From: Bordetella parapertussis
GTDB taxonomy: Bacteria; Pseudomonadota; Gammaproteobacteria; Burkholderiales; Burkholderiaceae_B
Length of the DNA stretch: 10,962 nt
Assembly (NCBI GenBank): GCA_945911685.1
Contig: CAMEAW010000087.1
Coordinates: 1 to 10,962 of the forward strand
Reading direction: 5' to 3'
In this document: one piece after another, positions 1 to 5,842 of the stretch
How positions within the stretch are numbered: the first letter of the stretch is position 1
Layout of the letters: each line of letters begins with the position of its first letter
Notes under the pieces: generated by a model
Database searches by the model: none
The model's input: only the letters and a program-made list of their open reading frames with translations
What the model was told of the DNA's origin: nothing
Translations under genes and position numbers: made by a program

Positions 1-377
1 GCCTCAAGTTCTTTTGCATGGCAAATCACCGTTGCCTTTTTAAAGAACTCGTTACAGCCGCAATGGTCAGAATGAAAATGTGAGTTCACCACGACGTCAA
101 TATCGCTTGGTTGCAAACCGACTAGTGCCAACTGATCAATCAGGTTGTCTTCTGGCTTTGAGATCGGCACAATCGCCTTGGCGATCGAACCCCAGCGGCC
201 TGCGGCATCCGTTGTGGTTGAAGGGTGACACCCTGTATCAAACAAGACATTACCCTCTGGGTGGCGCAACAAATAACAATTCACAGGTAGATCAATGAGC
301 TCTGCCCGATCGGCGTCCGGCATGTAAATACTTTTACGCAATCGTAGACGACCGCCAGAGAGGATATGCATTTTCAT
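1..377 (-). CDS. AHL-lactonase-like metallo-beta-lactamase-fold hydrolase (partial, C-terminus outside window)
   Basis: Reading leftward from ATG at 377-375 gives 125 residues before the window edge, so the C-terminal part is missing. The protein opens MKMHILSGGRLRLRKSIYMP, and has LFDTGCHP at residues 46-52 and the zinc motif SHFHSDHCG at 99-107 (H100, H102, D104, H105). The family-wide HxHxDH motif binds two metal ions. The N-terminal layout (conserved start, then the DTG strand, then HxHxDH near residue 100) is that of the N-acyl-homoserine lactonase branch (AiiA/AttM-like), which opens lactone rings. Many relatives act on other lactones or esters, so substrate is inference. An AAGGA Shine-Dalgarno lies 10 nt before the ATG. 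The thioesterase gene ends 57 bp upstream on the same strand, so the two may be co-transcribed. The second-half metal ligands cannot be checked here. Confidence 0.85.
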   Translation of the reverse strand, partial: MKMHILSGGRLRLRKSIYMPDADRAELIDLPVNCYLLRHPEGNVLFDTGCHPSTTTDAAGRWGSIAKAIVPISKPEDNLIDQLALVGLQPSDIDVVVNSHFHSDHCGCNEFFKKATVICHAKELE

Positions 378-434
378 AAGCGGTGTGTCCTTCGCTTTAA
401 GCTGGCGTGAGAAAGAATGAATACGAGACTAACG

Positions 435-893
435 TTAATGTTCGACGACACCCAAGCCTGGCACGCGCAATAAGTCTGCGGCCTTGACCAATGACTCGGG
501 TACAGGCACAGCTTTGTTGGTGGCCAAGTCAACATACACATGTACAAAGTACCCTTGCGCTGACGCTTGCATCTCATCATTTCTGAAGATACCGATTTCG
601 TAGCGAATACTGCTATTACCAAGCTTGCCTAAGCGCATACCCACATGCACCGTATCCGGAAACGCCATTGAGCTGATAAAACGGCAATGCGTTTCAGCCA
701 CTAAGCCCACGTGCTTTGATTTCTGCAACTCAAGCACGCCCTGCTTGATCAAGAAGGCGGTGACTGCCGTATCAAAGTACGAGTAGTACACCACGTTATT
801 GACGTGCGCAAAAACGTCGTTGTCTTTCCATCGGGTTTCGATTTTATGAAAGTGTGCGAAGGCGTCACGGGTTTGGGCTGGGGCTCGGCTCAT
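435..893 (-). CDS. Acyl-CoA thioesterase, 4-hydroxybenzoyl-CoA thioesterase (hot-dog fold) family
   Basis: The protein has 152 residues from the ATG at 893-891 (MSRAPAQT). This is the usual length of a single hot-dog domain. It carries the N-terminal family motif RWKDNDVFAHVNNVVYYSYF at about residues 21-40; the Asp of DND and the HVNN helix start are the catalytic hallmark of 4HBT/YbgC-type thioesterases, which hydrolyse acyl-CoA thioesters in the cytoplasm. The C-terminal part (FRNDEMQASAQGYFVHVYVD) fits the final strands. The reading frame stays open to 974 and would add a hydrophobic MSLLALLCVMSLLALL leader. I reject that because it is only the translation of a 27-bp tandem DNA repeat and has no ribosome site. 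An AGAGA-like weak Shine-Dalgarno precedes 893. The preferred acyl group is not predictable. It is divergent from the PaaY-like gene, another probable thioesterase, and upstream of the MBL-fold gene. Confidence 0.88.
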   Translation of the reverse strand: MSRAPAQTRDAFAHFHKIETRWKDNDVFAHVNNVVYYSYFDTAVTAFLIKQGVLELQKSKHVGLVAETHCRFISSMAFPDTVHVGMRLGKLGNSSIRYEIGIFRNDEMQASAQGYFVHVYVDLATNKAVPVPESLVKAADLLRVPGLGVVEH

Positions 894-929
894 AATGTCT
901 CTGTGCAGGTTTAATGAGAAGTATGATAA

Positions 930-983
930 CAAGGCTAGCAAGCTCATGACACACAGCAAGGCTAGCAAGCTCATAACACACAG
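930..983. repeat. Tandem direct repeat, 2 x 27 bp
   Basis: Copy 1 occupies 930-956 and copy 2 957-983, with no spacer. They differ at a single base (G at 947, A at 974). Each unit begins CAAGGCTAGCAAGCTCAT and ends ACACACAG. The pair fills most of the intergenic region between the divergent thioesterase (start 893) and PaaY-like gene (start 995), and copy 2 ends inside the AGGA ribosome site of the latter (982-985). It may be a recent duplication or a doubled regulator site; the sequence alone does not decide. Confidence 0.9.
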
Positions 984-994
984 GATAAGCCACC

Positions 995-1597
995 ATGCTA
1001 AAGGTCTATGCCATTGACGGAATCACCCCTGTCGTCCACCCCACCGCGTATGTACACCCCACCGCGGTACTAATCGGTGACGTCATCATCGGTGCGCGTT
1101 GTTATATCGGGCCGCTAGCGAGCTTACGTGGGGACTTTGGTCGGATCGTGATCGAAGAAGGCGCCAACATCCAGGATAGCTGCGTGGTGCACGGGTTTCC
1201 GGATCGCGAAACCGTGGTTGAGGTCGATGGTCACGTCGGCCATGGTGCCATCTTGCATGGCTGCCGGGTTGAGCGTAACGCGCTGGTGGGGATGAATGCC
1301 GTGGTGATGGATGAGGCGGTGGTGGGCACCTGCAGCATCGTTGGGGCCTCGGCCTTTGTGAAAGCCGGCATGATCATCCCGCCGCGCAGCATGGTGTTGG
1401 GCGCCCCCGCCAAAGTCGTGCGCGAGCTGAAAGACCAAGAGATCGCCTGGAAATCGATGGGCACCGGTCAGTATCAATTGTTGACCGAACGCTGCCTGGC
1501 CACGATGCAATGCGTGGATCCGCTTAGCGAAGTTGAACCCGATCGTAAAAAGCTCAATTTGCAGTCGCCGGCTAAACCAAAGATTCACTCGATGTGA
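995..1597 (+). CDS. paaY: PaaY-like hexapeptide-repeat protein (gamma-carbonic-anhydrase fold, thioesterase)
   Basis: This 200-residue protein matches my recollection of E. coli PaaY (about 196 aa) almost block by block: [10 protein letters not shown] at 21-30, LRGDFGRIV at 44-52, [15 protein letters not shown] at 56-70, GHGAILHGC at 82-90, [24 protein letters not shown], and the C-terminal YQ-L---RC and [11 protein letters not shown] region. It is a left-handed beta-helix of hexapeptide repeats. H66, H83 and H88 keep the H-x16-H-x4-H spacing of gamma-class metal sites. In phenylacetate degradation PaaY acts as a thioesterase that removes dead-end ring-CoA products and releases CoA. CaiE is a close paralogue, but PaaY fits better. 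An AGGA ribosome site lies 9 nt before the ATG. No other paa genes are visible; it stands alone on this strand, divergent from a hot-dog thioesterase and convergent with the HMA gene. Confidence 0.9.
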   Translation: MLKVYAIDGITPVVHPTAYVHPTAVLIGDVIIGARCYIGPLASLRGDFGRIVIEEGANIQDSCVVHGFPDRETVVEVDGHVGHGAILHGCRVERNALVGMNAVVMDEAVVGTCSIVGASAFVKAGMIIPPRSMVLGAPAKVVRELKDQEIAWKSMGTGQYQLLTERCLATMQCVDPLSEVEPDRKKLNLQSPAKPKIHSM

Positions 1598-1654
1598 GGT
1601 CTTTAGTGGCGATGAGTTGGGTGCCGGTCAACAACTGCATGTATTAGGTCATCT

Positions 1655-1867
1655 TCATTTTTTGACCTGCGCTGGGTAGCCTTCTTCGTCCAACACGTCA
1701 GTCAGTGCCGCTGTACCCTTTGAGAAGTCACCCACCACGCGCGCTGCGCCTGCGGCTAAATCGACCTCAACCTCTGCCACACCTGCAACGCCTCTCAGCG
1801 CTTTTTCAACATGCTTCACGCAATTGCCGCAGGTCATGCCGGTGATACTTAGATTGATCGTTTCCAT
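1655..1867 (-). CDS. HMA-domain heavy-metal (copper) chaperone, CopZ-like
   Basis: A 70-residue stand-alone heavy-metal-associated domain. The metal loop GMTCGNC is at residues 10-16, with C13 and C16 as the Cu(I) ligands, followed by the helix VKHVEKALRGVAGV and the strand AEVEVDL. This is the typical ferredoxin-like fold and length of CopZ/Atx1-type chaperones that pass Cu(I) to P-type ATPases in the cytoplasm. The closing lysines just before TGA are unremarkable. A GGGG stretch lies about 8-11 nt upstream of the ATG as a possible ribosome site. No copper ATPase or CueR gene is in the window, so its partner is elsewhere. A 16-bp palindrome lies about 70 bp upstream (separate entry). Mercury or other soft metals are alternatives, but GMTCxxC without other mer genes favours copper. 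Confidence 0.9.
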   Translation of the reverse strand: METINLSITGMTCGNCVKHVEKALRGVAGVAEVEVDLAAGAARVVGDFSKGTAALTDVLDEEGYPAQVKK

Positions 1868-1908
1868 GCTCTGGCCCCATCATTAAAGGTTCATATGCTG
1901 ATGGCTAA

Positions 1909-1914
1909 ATAGTA
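1909..1914 (-). promoter_or_regulatory. Candidate -10 element for the HMA gene
   Basis: On the minus strand TACTAT (4 of 6 to TATAAT) lies about 42 bp upstream of the HMA start codon. It would place transcription start near 1902. The centre of the palindrome at 1935-1950 would then fall about 40-41 bp upstream, the position used by class II FNR/CRP-type activators, and no good -35 hexamer is seen. This is inference from spacing; the hexamer by itself is weak. Confidence 0.3.
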
Positions 1915-1934
1915 GCGTGTCGCACCTAAATTCG

Positions 1935-1950
1935 CATGATCTAGATCATG
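1935..1950. promoter_or_regulatory. Perfect 16-bp palindrome, FNR/ANR-like operator
   Basis: CATGATCTAGATCATG is identical on both strands. It contains the core TGAT-N4-ATCA of the FNR/ANR/DNR box (consensus TTGAT-N4-ATCAA), differing only in the outermost T/A pair. It is located between the decayed antitoxin remnant and the HMA gene, both reading leftward, about 68-83 bp upstream of the HMA start. Oxygen- or nitric-oxide-responsive control of the copper chaperone is plausible but not shown. Other CRP-superfamily regulators use similar cores. Confidence 0.5.
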
Positions 1951-2223
1951 GCGACGTGAGTATTTCTGAGCGTTTACAGACTTTTTGTGGTTTCCGGCAA
2001 CGTAGCCTAAATGCTGAACGATTGATCGATTCAAATGAGCGGAATTTGCGGGCGACTTTTACAAGTAGAGCGTTTCCCGAATACTGTTGAAGGTATCTAA
2101 AGACATGACGACAGCATCCCGCGCATCGCGACGAGCGATGATCGTGAAATCGCCTTCAGCGATAACTTGATCAATCACCTGTTTCAATTGATTCTTAGCG
2201 TCAGAAAACTTTACGACTCGCAT
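1946..2223 (-). pseudogene. Decayed Phd/YefM-family antitoxin gene (premature stop, no toxin)
   Basis: From ATG at 2223-2221 the frame reads MRVVKFSDAKNQLKQVIDQV, later ARRDARDAVVMSLDTFNSIRETLYL, then TAA at 2061-2059, only 54 residues. The N-terminal DNA-binding half is typical of Phd/YefM antitoxins, where SL--(Y/F)NS--ET--L is followed by the toxin-wrapping tail. Immediately after the stop the same frame reads KSPANSAHLNRSIVQH, which matches the family continuation (RSPANARRLMDSI in YefM). The stop is thus a nonsense change within a once longer gene. Beyond about 2012 a shifted frame gives a basic tail ending at TGA 1948-1946, suggesting a further frameshift, but this part is uncertain. 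No YoeB/RelE-like toxin follows. The start lies 21 nt past the ettA stop, with no clear ribosome site; ATG at 2238 and TTG at 2247 are alternatives. The 54-residue form could still be made as a DNA-binding-only orphan. Confidence 0.72.
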
Positions 2224-2243
2224 TTGACCAATATCCATTGCTA

Positions 2244-3917
2244 TCAACGCAAAGCCTTATACCGAATCCGTTTAGGCGCAGCACCGGCTTCGCCTAGACG
2301 ACGACGTTTATCAGCTTCGTATTCTTGATAGTTACCGTCAAAAAATACCGCCTGCGAATCGCCTTCGAAGGCTAGGATATGCGTGGCGATACGATCTAAG
2401 AACCAGCGATCGTGGCTGATCACCATGACCGAGCCGGCAAACTCAAGCAAGGCGTCTTCAACGGCGCGCAGTGTTTCTACGTCGAGGTCGTTTGAGGGTT
2501 CGTCAAGCAGCAACACGTTGCCGCCGGTGATCAGGGTTTTAGCTAAGTGCAAGCGGCCACGCTCACCGCCTGATAACTGCCCCACCATCTTGCCTTGATC
2601 GGCGCCTTTGAAGTTAAAGCGCCCGAGGTAGGCACGTGCAGGCATTTCGAAGCGACCTACTGTCAAGATATCGGCGCCATCGGCAACCGAATCAAACACG
2701 GTTTTATCGTTAGGCAAGGCGTCGCGCGATTGATCTACAAACGCGATCTTGACGGTTGAGCCAATATTGACCTGACCGCTATCGGGTTTTTCTTGCCCTG
2801 CAATCATGCGAAACAAGGTTGATTTACCGGCACCATTTGGGCCGATAATGCCAACAATCGCGCCTGGCGGCACACGAAAGCTTAAGTTGTCAATCAACAA
2901 GCGATCACCAAAGGCTTTGCTGACGTTGACGAACTCTATCGCCTCGTTACCTAAGCGCTCAGCCACAGGGATGAAGATTTCTTGTGTCTCGTTGCGCTTT
3001 TGATATTCGTGCGACGACAACTCTTCAAAACGCGCCATACGGGCCTTGGATTTTGCCTGGCGACCTTTGGCGTTTTGGCGTACCCATTCCAGTTCTTTCT
3101 TGATAGTCTTTTGGCGCGCTGACTCAGTCGACTCTTCAGTTTTTAGGCGCGCATCTTTTTGCTCGAGCCACGAACTGTAGTTGCCTTTCCAGGGGATGCC
3201 ATGACCACGGTCAAGCTCAAGAATCCATTCGGCAGCGTTATCCAAAAAATAACGATCGTGGGTCACGCCCACAACCGTACCGGGAAACTTTGCTAAAAAC
3301 TGCTCAAGCCATTCAACACTCTCAGCGTCTAAGTGGTTGGTAGGCTCGTCAAGCAAGAGCATGTCTGGCTTAGACAGCAACAGGCGGCACAAGGCCACAC
3401 GGCGTTTTTCACCGCCCGACAGCTTGCCTACGTTGGCATCCCAAGGTGGCAGGCGCAAGGCGTCAGCCGCGATTTCCATTTGCGTTTCGATATCGTCTGA
3501 GCCGCTTGACGCTGCTGCAGAGATAATCGCCTCAAGGTCAGCTTGTTCAGCCGCAAGTGCATCAAAATCAGCATCTGGCTCGGCGTAGGCTGCGTACACG
3601 GCATCCAGGCGTTTGCGCGCGGCAACGACCGCACCTAAACCCTCTTCGACCGCATCGCGCACGGTATGGTCTGGGTTGAGCTTGGGTTCTTGTTCGAGAT
3701 AACCAATATTCAAACCAGGCATCGGTACGGCGTCACCTTCGATTTCTTTATCGACGCCGGCCATGATCCTCAGCAGGGTCGATTTACCCGACCCGTTTGT
3801 ACCGAGCACGCCAATCTTGGCACCCGGAAAAAACGATAATGAAATATCGCGCAAAATCTGACGCTTGGGGGGCACGGTCTTGCCGACGCGGTGCATGGTG
3901 TATACGTACTGGGCCAT
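2244..3917 (-). CDS. ettA: Energy-dependent translational throttle protein EttA (ABC-F ATPase)
   Basis: EttA is a soluble ABC-F protein that binds the ribosomal E site and gates the first elongation steps according to ATP/ADP level. The protein has 557 residues (E. coli 555) and starts MAQYVYTMHRVGKTVPPKRQ, the typical EttA N-terminus. ABC domain 1 has Walker A GTNGSGKS at 39-46, signature LSGGE at 166-170, Walker B with E191, and H220. An arm insertion lies at about 95-140. The linker rich in Lys/Arg (about 255-305) is the P-site-tRNA-interacting motif. Domain 2 has Walker A at 359-366, LSGGE at 448-452, LLLDEPSNDLD with E473, and H502. The frame extends to 4046 but the extra 43 residues are unlike the family, so I chose 3917. 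The gene is divergent from the acidic hypothetical gene, and its stop lies just before the antitoxin remnant. Confidence 0.97.
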   Translation of the reverse strand: MAQYVYTMHRVGKTVPPKRQILRDISLSFFPGAKIGVLGTNGSGKSTLLRIMAGVDKEIEGDAVPMPGLNIGYLEQEPKLNPDHTVRDAVEEGLGAVVAARKRLDAVYAAYAEPDADFDALAAEQADLEAIISAAASSGSDDIETQMEIAADALRLPPWDANVGKLSGGEKRRVALCRLLLSKPDMLLLDEPTNHLDAESVEWLEQFLAKFPGTVVGVTHDRYFLDNAAEWILELDRGHGIPWKGNYSSWLEQKDARLKTEESTESARQKTIKKELEWVRQNAKGRQAKSKARMARFEELSSHEYQKRNETQEIFIPVAERLGNEAIEFVNVSKAFGDRLLIDNLSFRVPPGAIVGIIGPNGAGKSTLFRMIAGQEKPDSGQVNIGSTVKIAFVDQSRDALPNDKTVFDSVADGADILTVGRFEMPARAYLGRFNFKGADQGKMVGQLSGGERGRLHLAKTLITGGNVLLLDEPSNDLDVETLRAVEDALLEFAGSVMVISHDRWFLDRIATHILAFEGDSQAVFFDGNYQEYEADKRRRLGEAGAAPKRIRYKALR

Positions 3918-3954
3918 TTGGTCTGTCGCTCTAGTGAAATCAATCGATGAGTCT

Positions 3955-3960
3955 ATTGTA
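3955..3960 (-). promoter_or_regulatory. Candidate -10 element for ettA
   Basis: TACAAT on the minus strand (5 of 6 to TATAAT) lies 37 bp upstream of the ettA start. At 17-bp spacing only a poor -35 (TTCCCT) is present, so the assignment rests mainly on the -10 match. The remaining divergent intergenic DNA up to 4181 shows no further gene, and only an AT-rich patch at about 4140-4170 just before the plus-strand gene. Confidence 0.3.
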
Positions 3961-4181
3961 GAGCTTGCGCGGGGCTTAGGGAACGCACTTAATAGAACGC
4001 GCTTGCGGCTATGATGACGGCTGTTGGCACTGCACGCTTGGCGCATTTCCTGCGTTGTTAAGCACCCTAAGCATCTGGTGACACAACTTTGGTGAGCCTC
4101 AGTTGCCCGTCAAAAGGCCCTCAATGCTCTGCATGCCACCTTTTTTGTTAATTTTTTATCCTATTTATCGCCTACCCAATT

Positions 4182-4697
4182 ATGACCACACCAGACTTGA
4201 ACCTGCGCTTTACCGAACAAGAACTCTTAATGCTAGGCAAAACCGCCGACGGCTTAAGTGCCTATATGGGTAAGTCTGTGCTGGCCGAAGTTGGGCTGGA
4301 TGACGACGCCGAATGGGTGATTTTTGCGATTCCGCTGGGCGTCGACGAAAAGCCTGACGAAACGGCCATGCATGTGCAAATGGGCGGCCCCAACGCGCGG
4401 TTTGTGGGTGGGCGAGGCGGGCTCGATCTTGATACCGAGGTCTACGATTGCCAATACCTGTGGTCCATACAGATTACTGAAGATCCAGAGGCACGTTTCG
4501 TGCGCTTGGATCATAACGGCGATGAGTTTGATTTTTCGAATGAACTCGCTGAACTGCTGCCCTTTGAACTGTCTGACGAAGAGTTACCAGACCCTGACCT
4601 TGAGCTGCTTGAAGAGTTAGGTGATGATGAGTTGGATGATGTTAGGTTTGAAGGCGACGCAGGCGACTTGAAACCGCCTAAGGGGCCATTGCACTAG
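4182..4697 (+). CDS. Highly acidic hypothetical protein (171 aa)
   Basis: I do not recognise this family. The 171-residue protein has about 43 Asp/Glu against 11 Lys/Arg, concentrated after residue 110 (DEFDFSNELAELLPFELSDE and onward with DD and EE clusters). The first 110 residues look like a small mixed alpha/beta domain: a predicted N-terminal helix (FTEQELLMLGKTADGLSAYM), then strands WVIFAIPLG, AMHVQMGG and CQYLWSIQIT. There is no signal peptide or membrane segment, so it is probably cytoplasmic. The frame is a real gene by its length, start position after an AT-rich leader and consistent codon use, but no Shine-Dalgarno precedes the ATG. The gene stands alone, divergent from ettA, and its TAG stop is interleaved with that of the transporter ATPase gene on the other strand (CTAG at 4694-4697). 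The acidic tail could mimic nucleic acid or bind a basic partner, but this is speculation. Confidence 0.75.
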   Translation: MTTPDLNLRFTEQELLMLGKTADGLSAYMGKSVLAEVGLDDDAEWVIFAIPLGVDEKPDETAMHVQMGGPNARFVGGRGGLDLDTEVYDCQYLWSIQITEDPEARFVRLDHNGDEFDFSNELAELLPFELSDEELPDPDLELLEELGDDELDDVRFEGDAGDLKPPKGPLH

Positions 4698-5842
4698 CCC
4701 ATCTCCCAGCCCTGCACTACCCCATGACAAGCGACTTGAATGCCTTTGAAGTTTTGCATGACAGGGGCTTCGGTTTTGCATTGCTCGCGCGCATGCGGGC
4801 AACGTGGGTGAAAGGTGCAGCCTGAGGGTGGGTTCAGGGGGTTGGGTACCTCGCCTGCAACGGGCGTGCGTGATTTGCCCTGGCCAGTCAGATCAGGGAT
4901 CGCCGCGAGCAATAGGCGGGTGTAGGGATGCTGAGGCGTTGTAAACAAGGCGTCGCGATCAGCGATTTCTACGATGCGCCCCAAATACATGACACCTACG
5001 CGATCTGCCACGTGATGCACGACTGCTAGATTGTGCGAGATAAACAAATAGGTCAGGCCAAGCCTGCGCTGCAGATCTTTCATGATGTTCAAGACCTGGG
5101 CCTGCACTGACACATCTAGCGCCGAGGTCGGTTCATCACAGACTAAAAACTCTGGGTTGACAGCAAGCGCGCGTGCAATCGAGATGCGCTGACGCTGCCC
5201 GCCTGAAAACTGATGCGGGTAGCGACTTTGGTCACTGGGATGCAGGCCGACTTGTGTCAGTAACGCACTGACACGTTCGTCACGCTCAGCAGCACTCAAT
5301 TGAGTATGCGCGAGCATGGGTTCGGCAATGATGCGCCCGACTCGCCAGCGCGGGTTCAAGCTTGCATACGGATCCTGAAAAATCATTTGCAAACGCTTGC
5401 GTAACGCCAAGCCTTTGCGCCCTTGCATGTTTGATAAAGGCTGACCATCAAACATAATCGAGCCATGCGTTAGGGGATATAGGCCGACCAGCAAGCGCGC
5501 AATGGTCGATTTACCGCAACCCGATTCGCCAACCAGGGCCAGCGTCTCGCCTTTACGAATCGAAAACGATACGCCATCGACCGCACGCAATACGCTGCGC
5601 GGCTTACGCGCTAAGACACGCTCAAGCCAAGGGGATGACACATCAAACCAACGGGCAGCGTTCTTGACTTCAATCAGCGGACGTTGCTCTGGCACAAGCG
5701 CTACCATGTCTCCCGTCACACTGGGGCCAACTAGGTTAGAAGCAGGGCTGTCGTCAATGCCCTGAGCTCGTACGAGCGTCGCTTGCCGCGAAGCCAGCAC
5801 GGCGTCGGAAGTCCGCTCGCTATCGACACGATCAGCGTTCAT
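4694..5842 (-). CDS. Peptide ABC importer ATP-binding protein, DppF/OppF-like
   Basis: A 382-residue ABC ATPase powering peptide import, forming a heterodimer with the upstream ATPase. It has Walker A GESGCGKS at 105-112, Q-loop Q156, signature FSGGQ at 212-216, Walker B CDEP with E237, and H-loop H270. The oligopeptide-transporter C-terminal domain follows, with HPYTRLLLAAIP at 305-316 and cysteines C342, C348, C355 and C372. A comparable Cys set holds a 4Fe-4S cluster in mycobacterial OppD. I start at ATG 5842, 11 nt inside the preceding gene, with GAGGGCGAG upstream; the frame runs open to 5914 but that part lies within the neighbour. There is an unusually long N-terminal stretch of about 55 residues before LIEVKN. 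The ABC core is intact and complete. The FDVSSPWLERVLARKPRSVL segment before AVDGVSF is the DppF-type insertion. It is the last gene of the operon. Confidence 0.93.
   Translation of the reverse strand: MNADRVDSERTSDAVLASRQATLVRAQGIDDSPASNLVGPSVTGDMVALVPEQRPLIEVKNAARWFDVSSPWLERVLARKPRSVLRAVDGVSFSIRKGETLALVGESGCGKSTIARLLVGLYPLTHGSIMFDGQPLSNMQGRKGLALRKRLQMIFQDPYASLNPRWRVGRIIAEPMLAHTQLSAAERDERVSALLTQVGLHPSDQSRYPHQFSGGQRQRISIARALAVNPEFLVCDEPTSALDVSVQAQVLNIMKDLQRRLGLTYLFISHNLAVVHHVADRVGVMYLGRIVEIADRDALFTTPQHPYTRLLLAAIPDLTGQGKSRTPVAGEVPNPLNPPSGCTFHPRCPHAREQCKTEAPVMQNFKGIQVACHGVVQGWEMG

Noticed and set aside
80..298. 72-residue plus-strand frame at the left edge
   Set aside because: It is antisense to the lactonase-like gene, whose minus-strand frame carries the HxHxDH motif.
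894..974. N-terminal extension of the thioesterase with a hydrophobic repeated leader
   Set aside because: It is the translation of the 27-bp tandem repeat, has no ribosome site, and the family motif sits at the normal distance from the ATG at 893.
1124..1588. Long minus-strand frame (154 aa, His-rich) opposite the PaaY-like gene
   Set aside because: It is the antisense shadow of a well-recognised gene and shows no family motif.
1646..1668. AGGTCA...TGACCT inverted repeat between the convergent PaaY-like and HMA genes as a terminator
   Set aside because: Only 6 bp of stem with an 11-nt loop, overlapping the last HMA codons and without a proper U-run.
3918..4046. 43-residue N-terminal extension of EttA
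   Set aside because: EttA proteins start at MAQ(Y/F)VYTMHR; the extra residues are unlike the family and the region holds a promoter-like -10.
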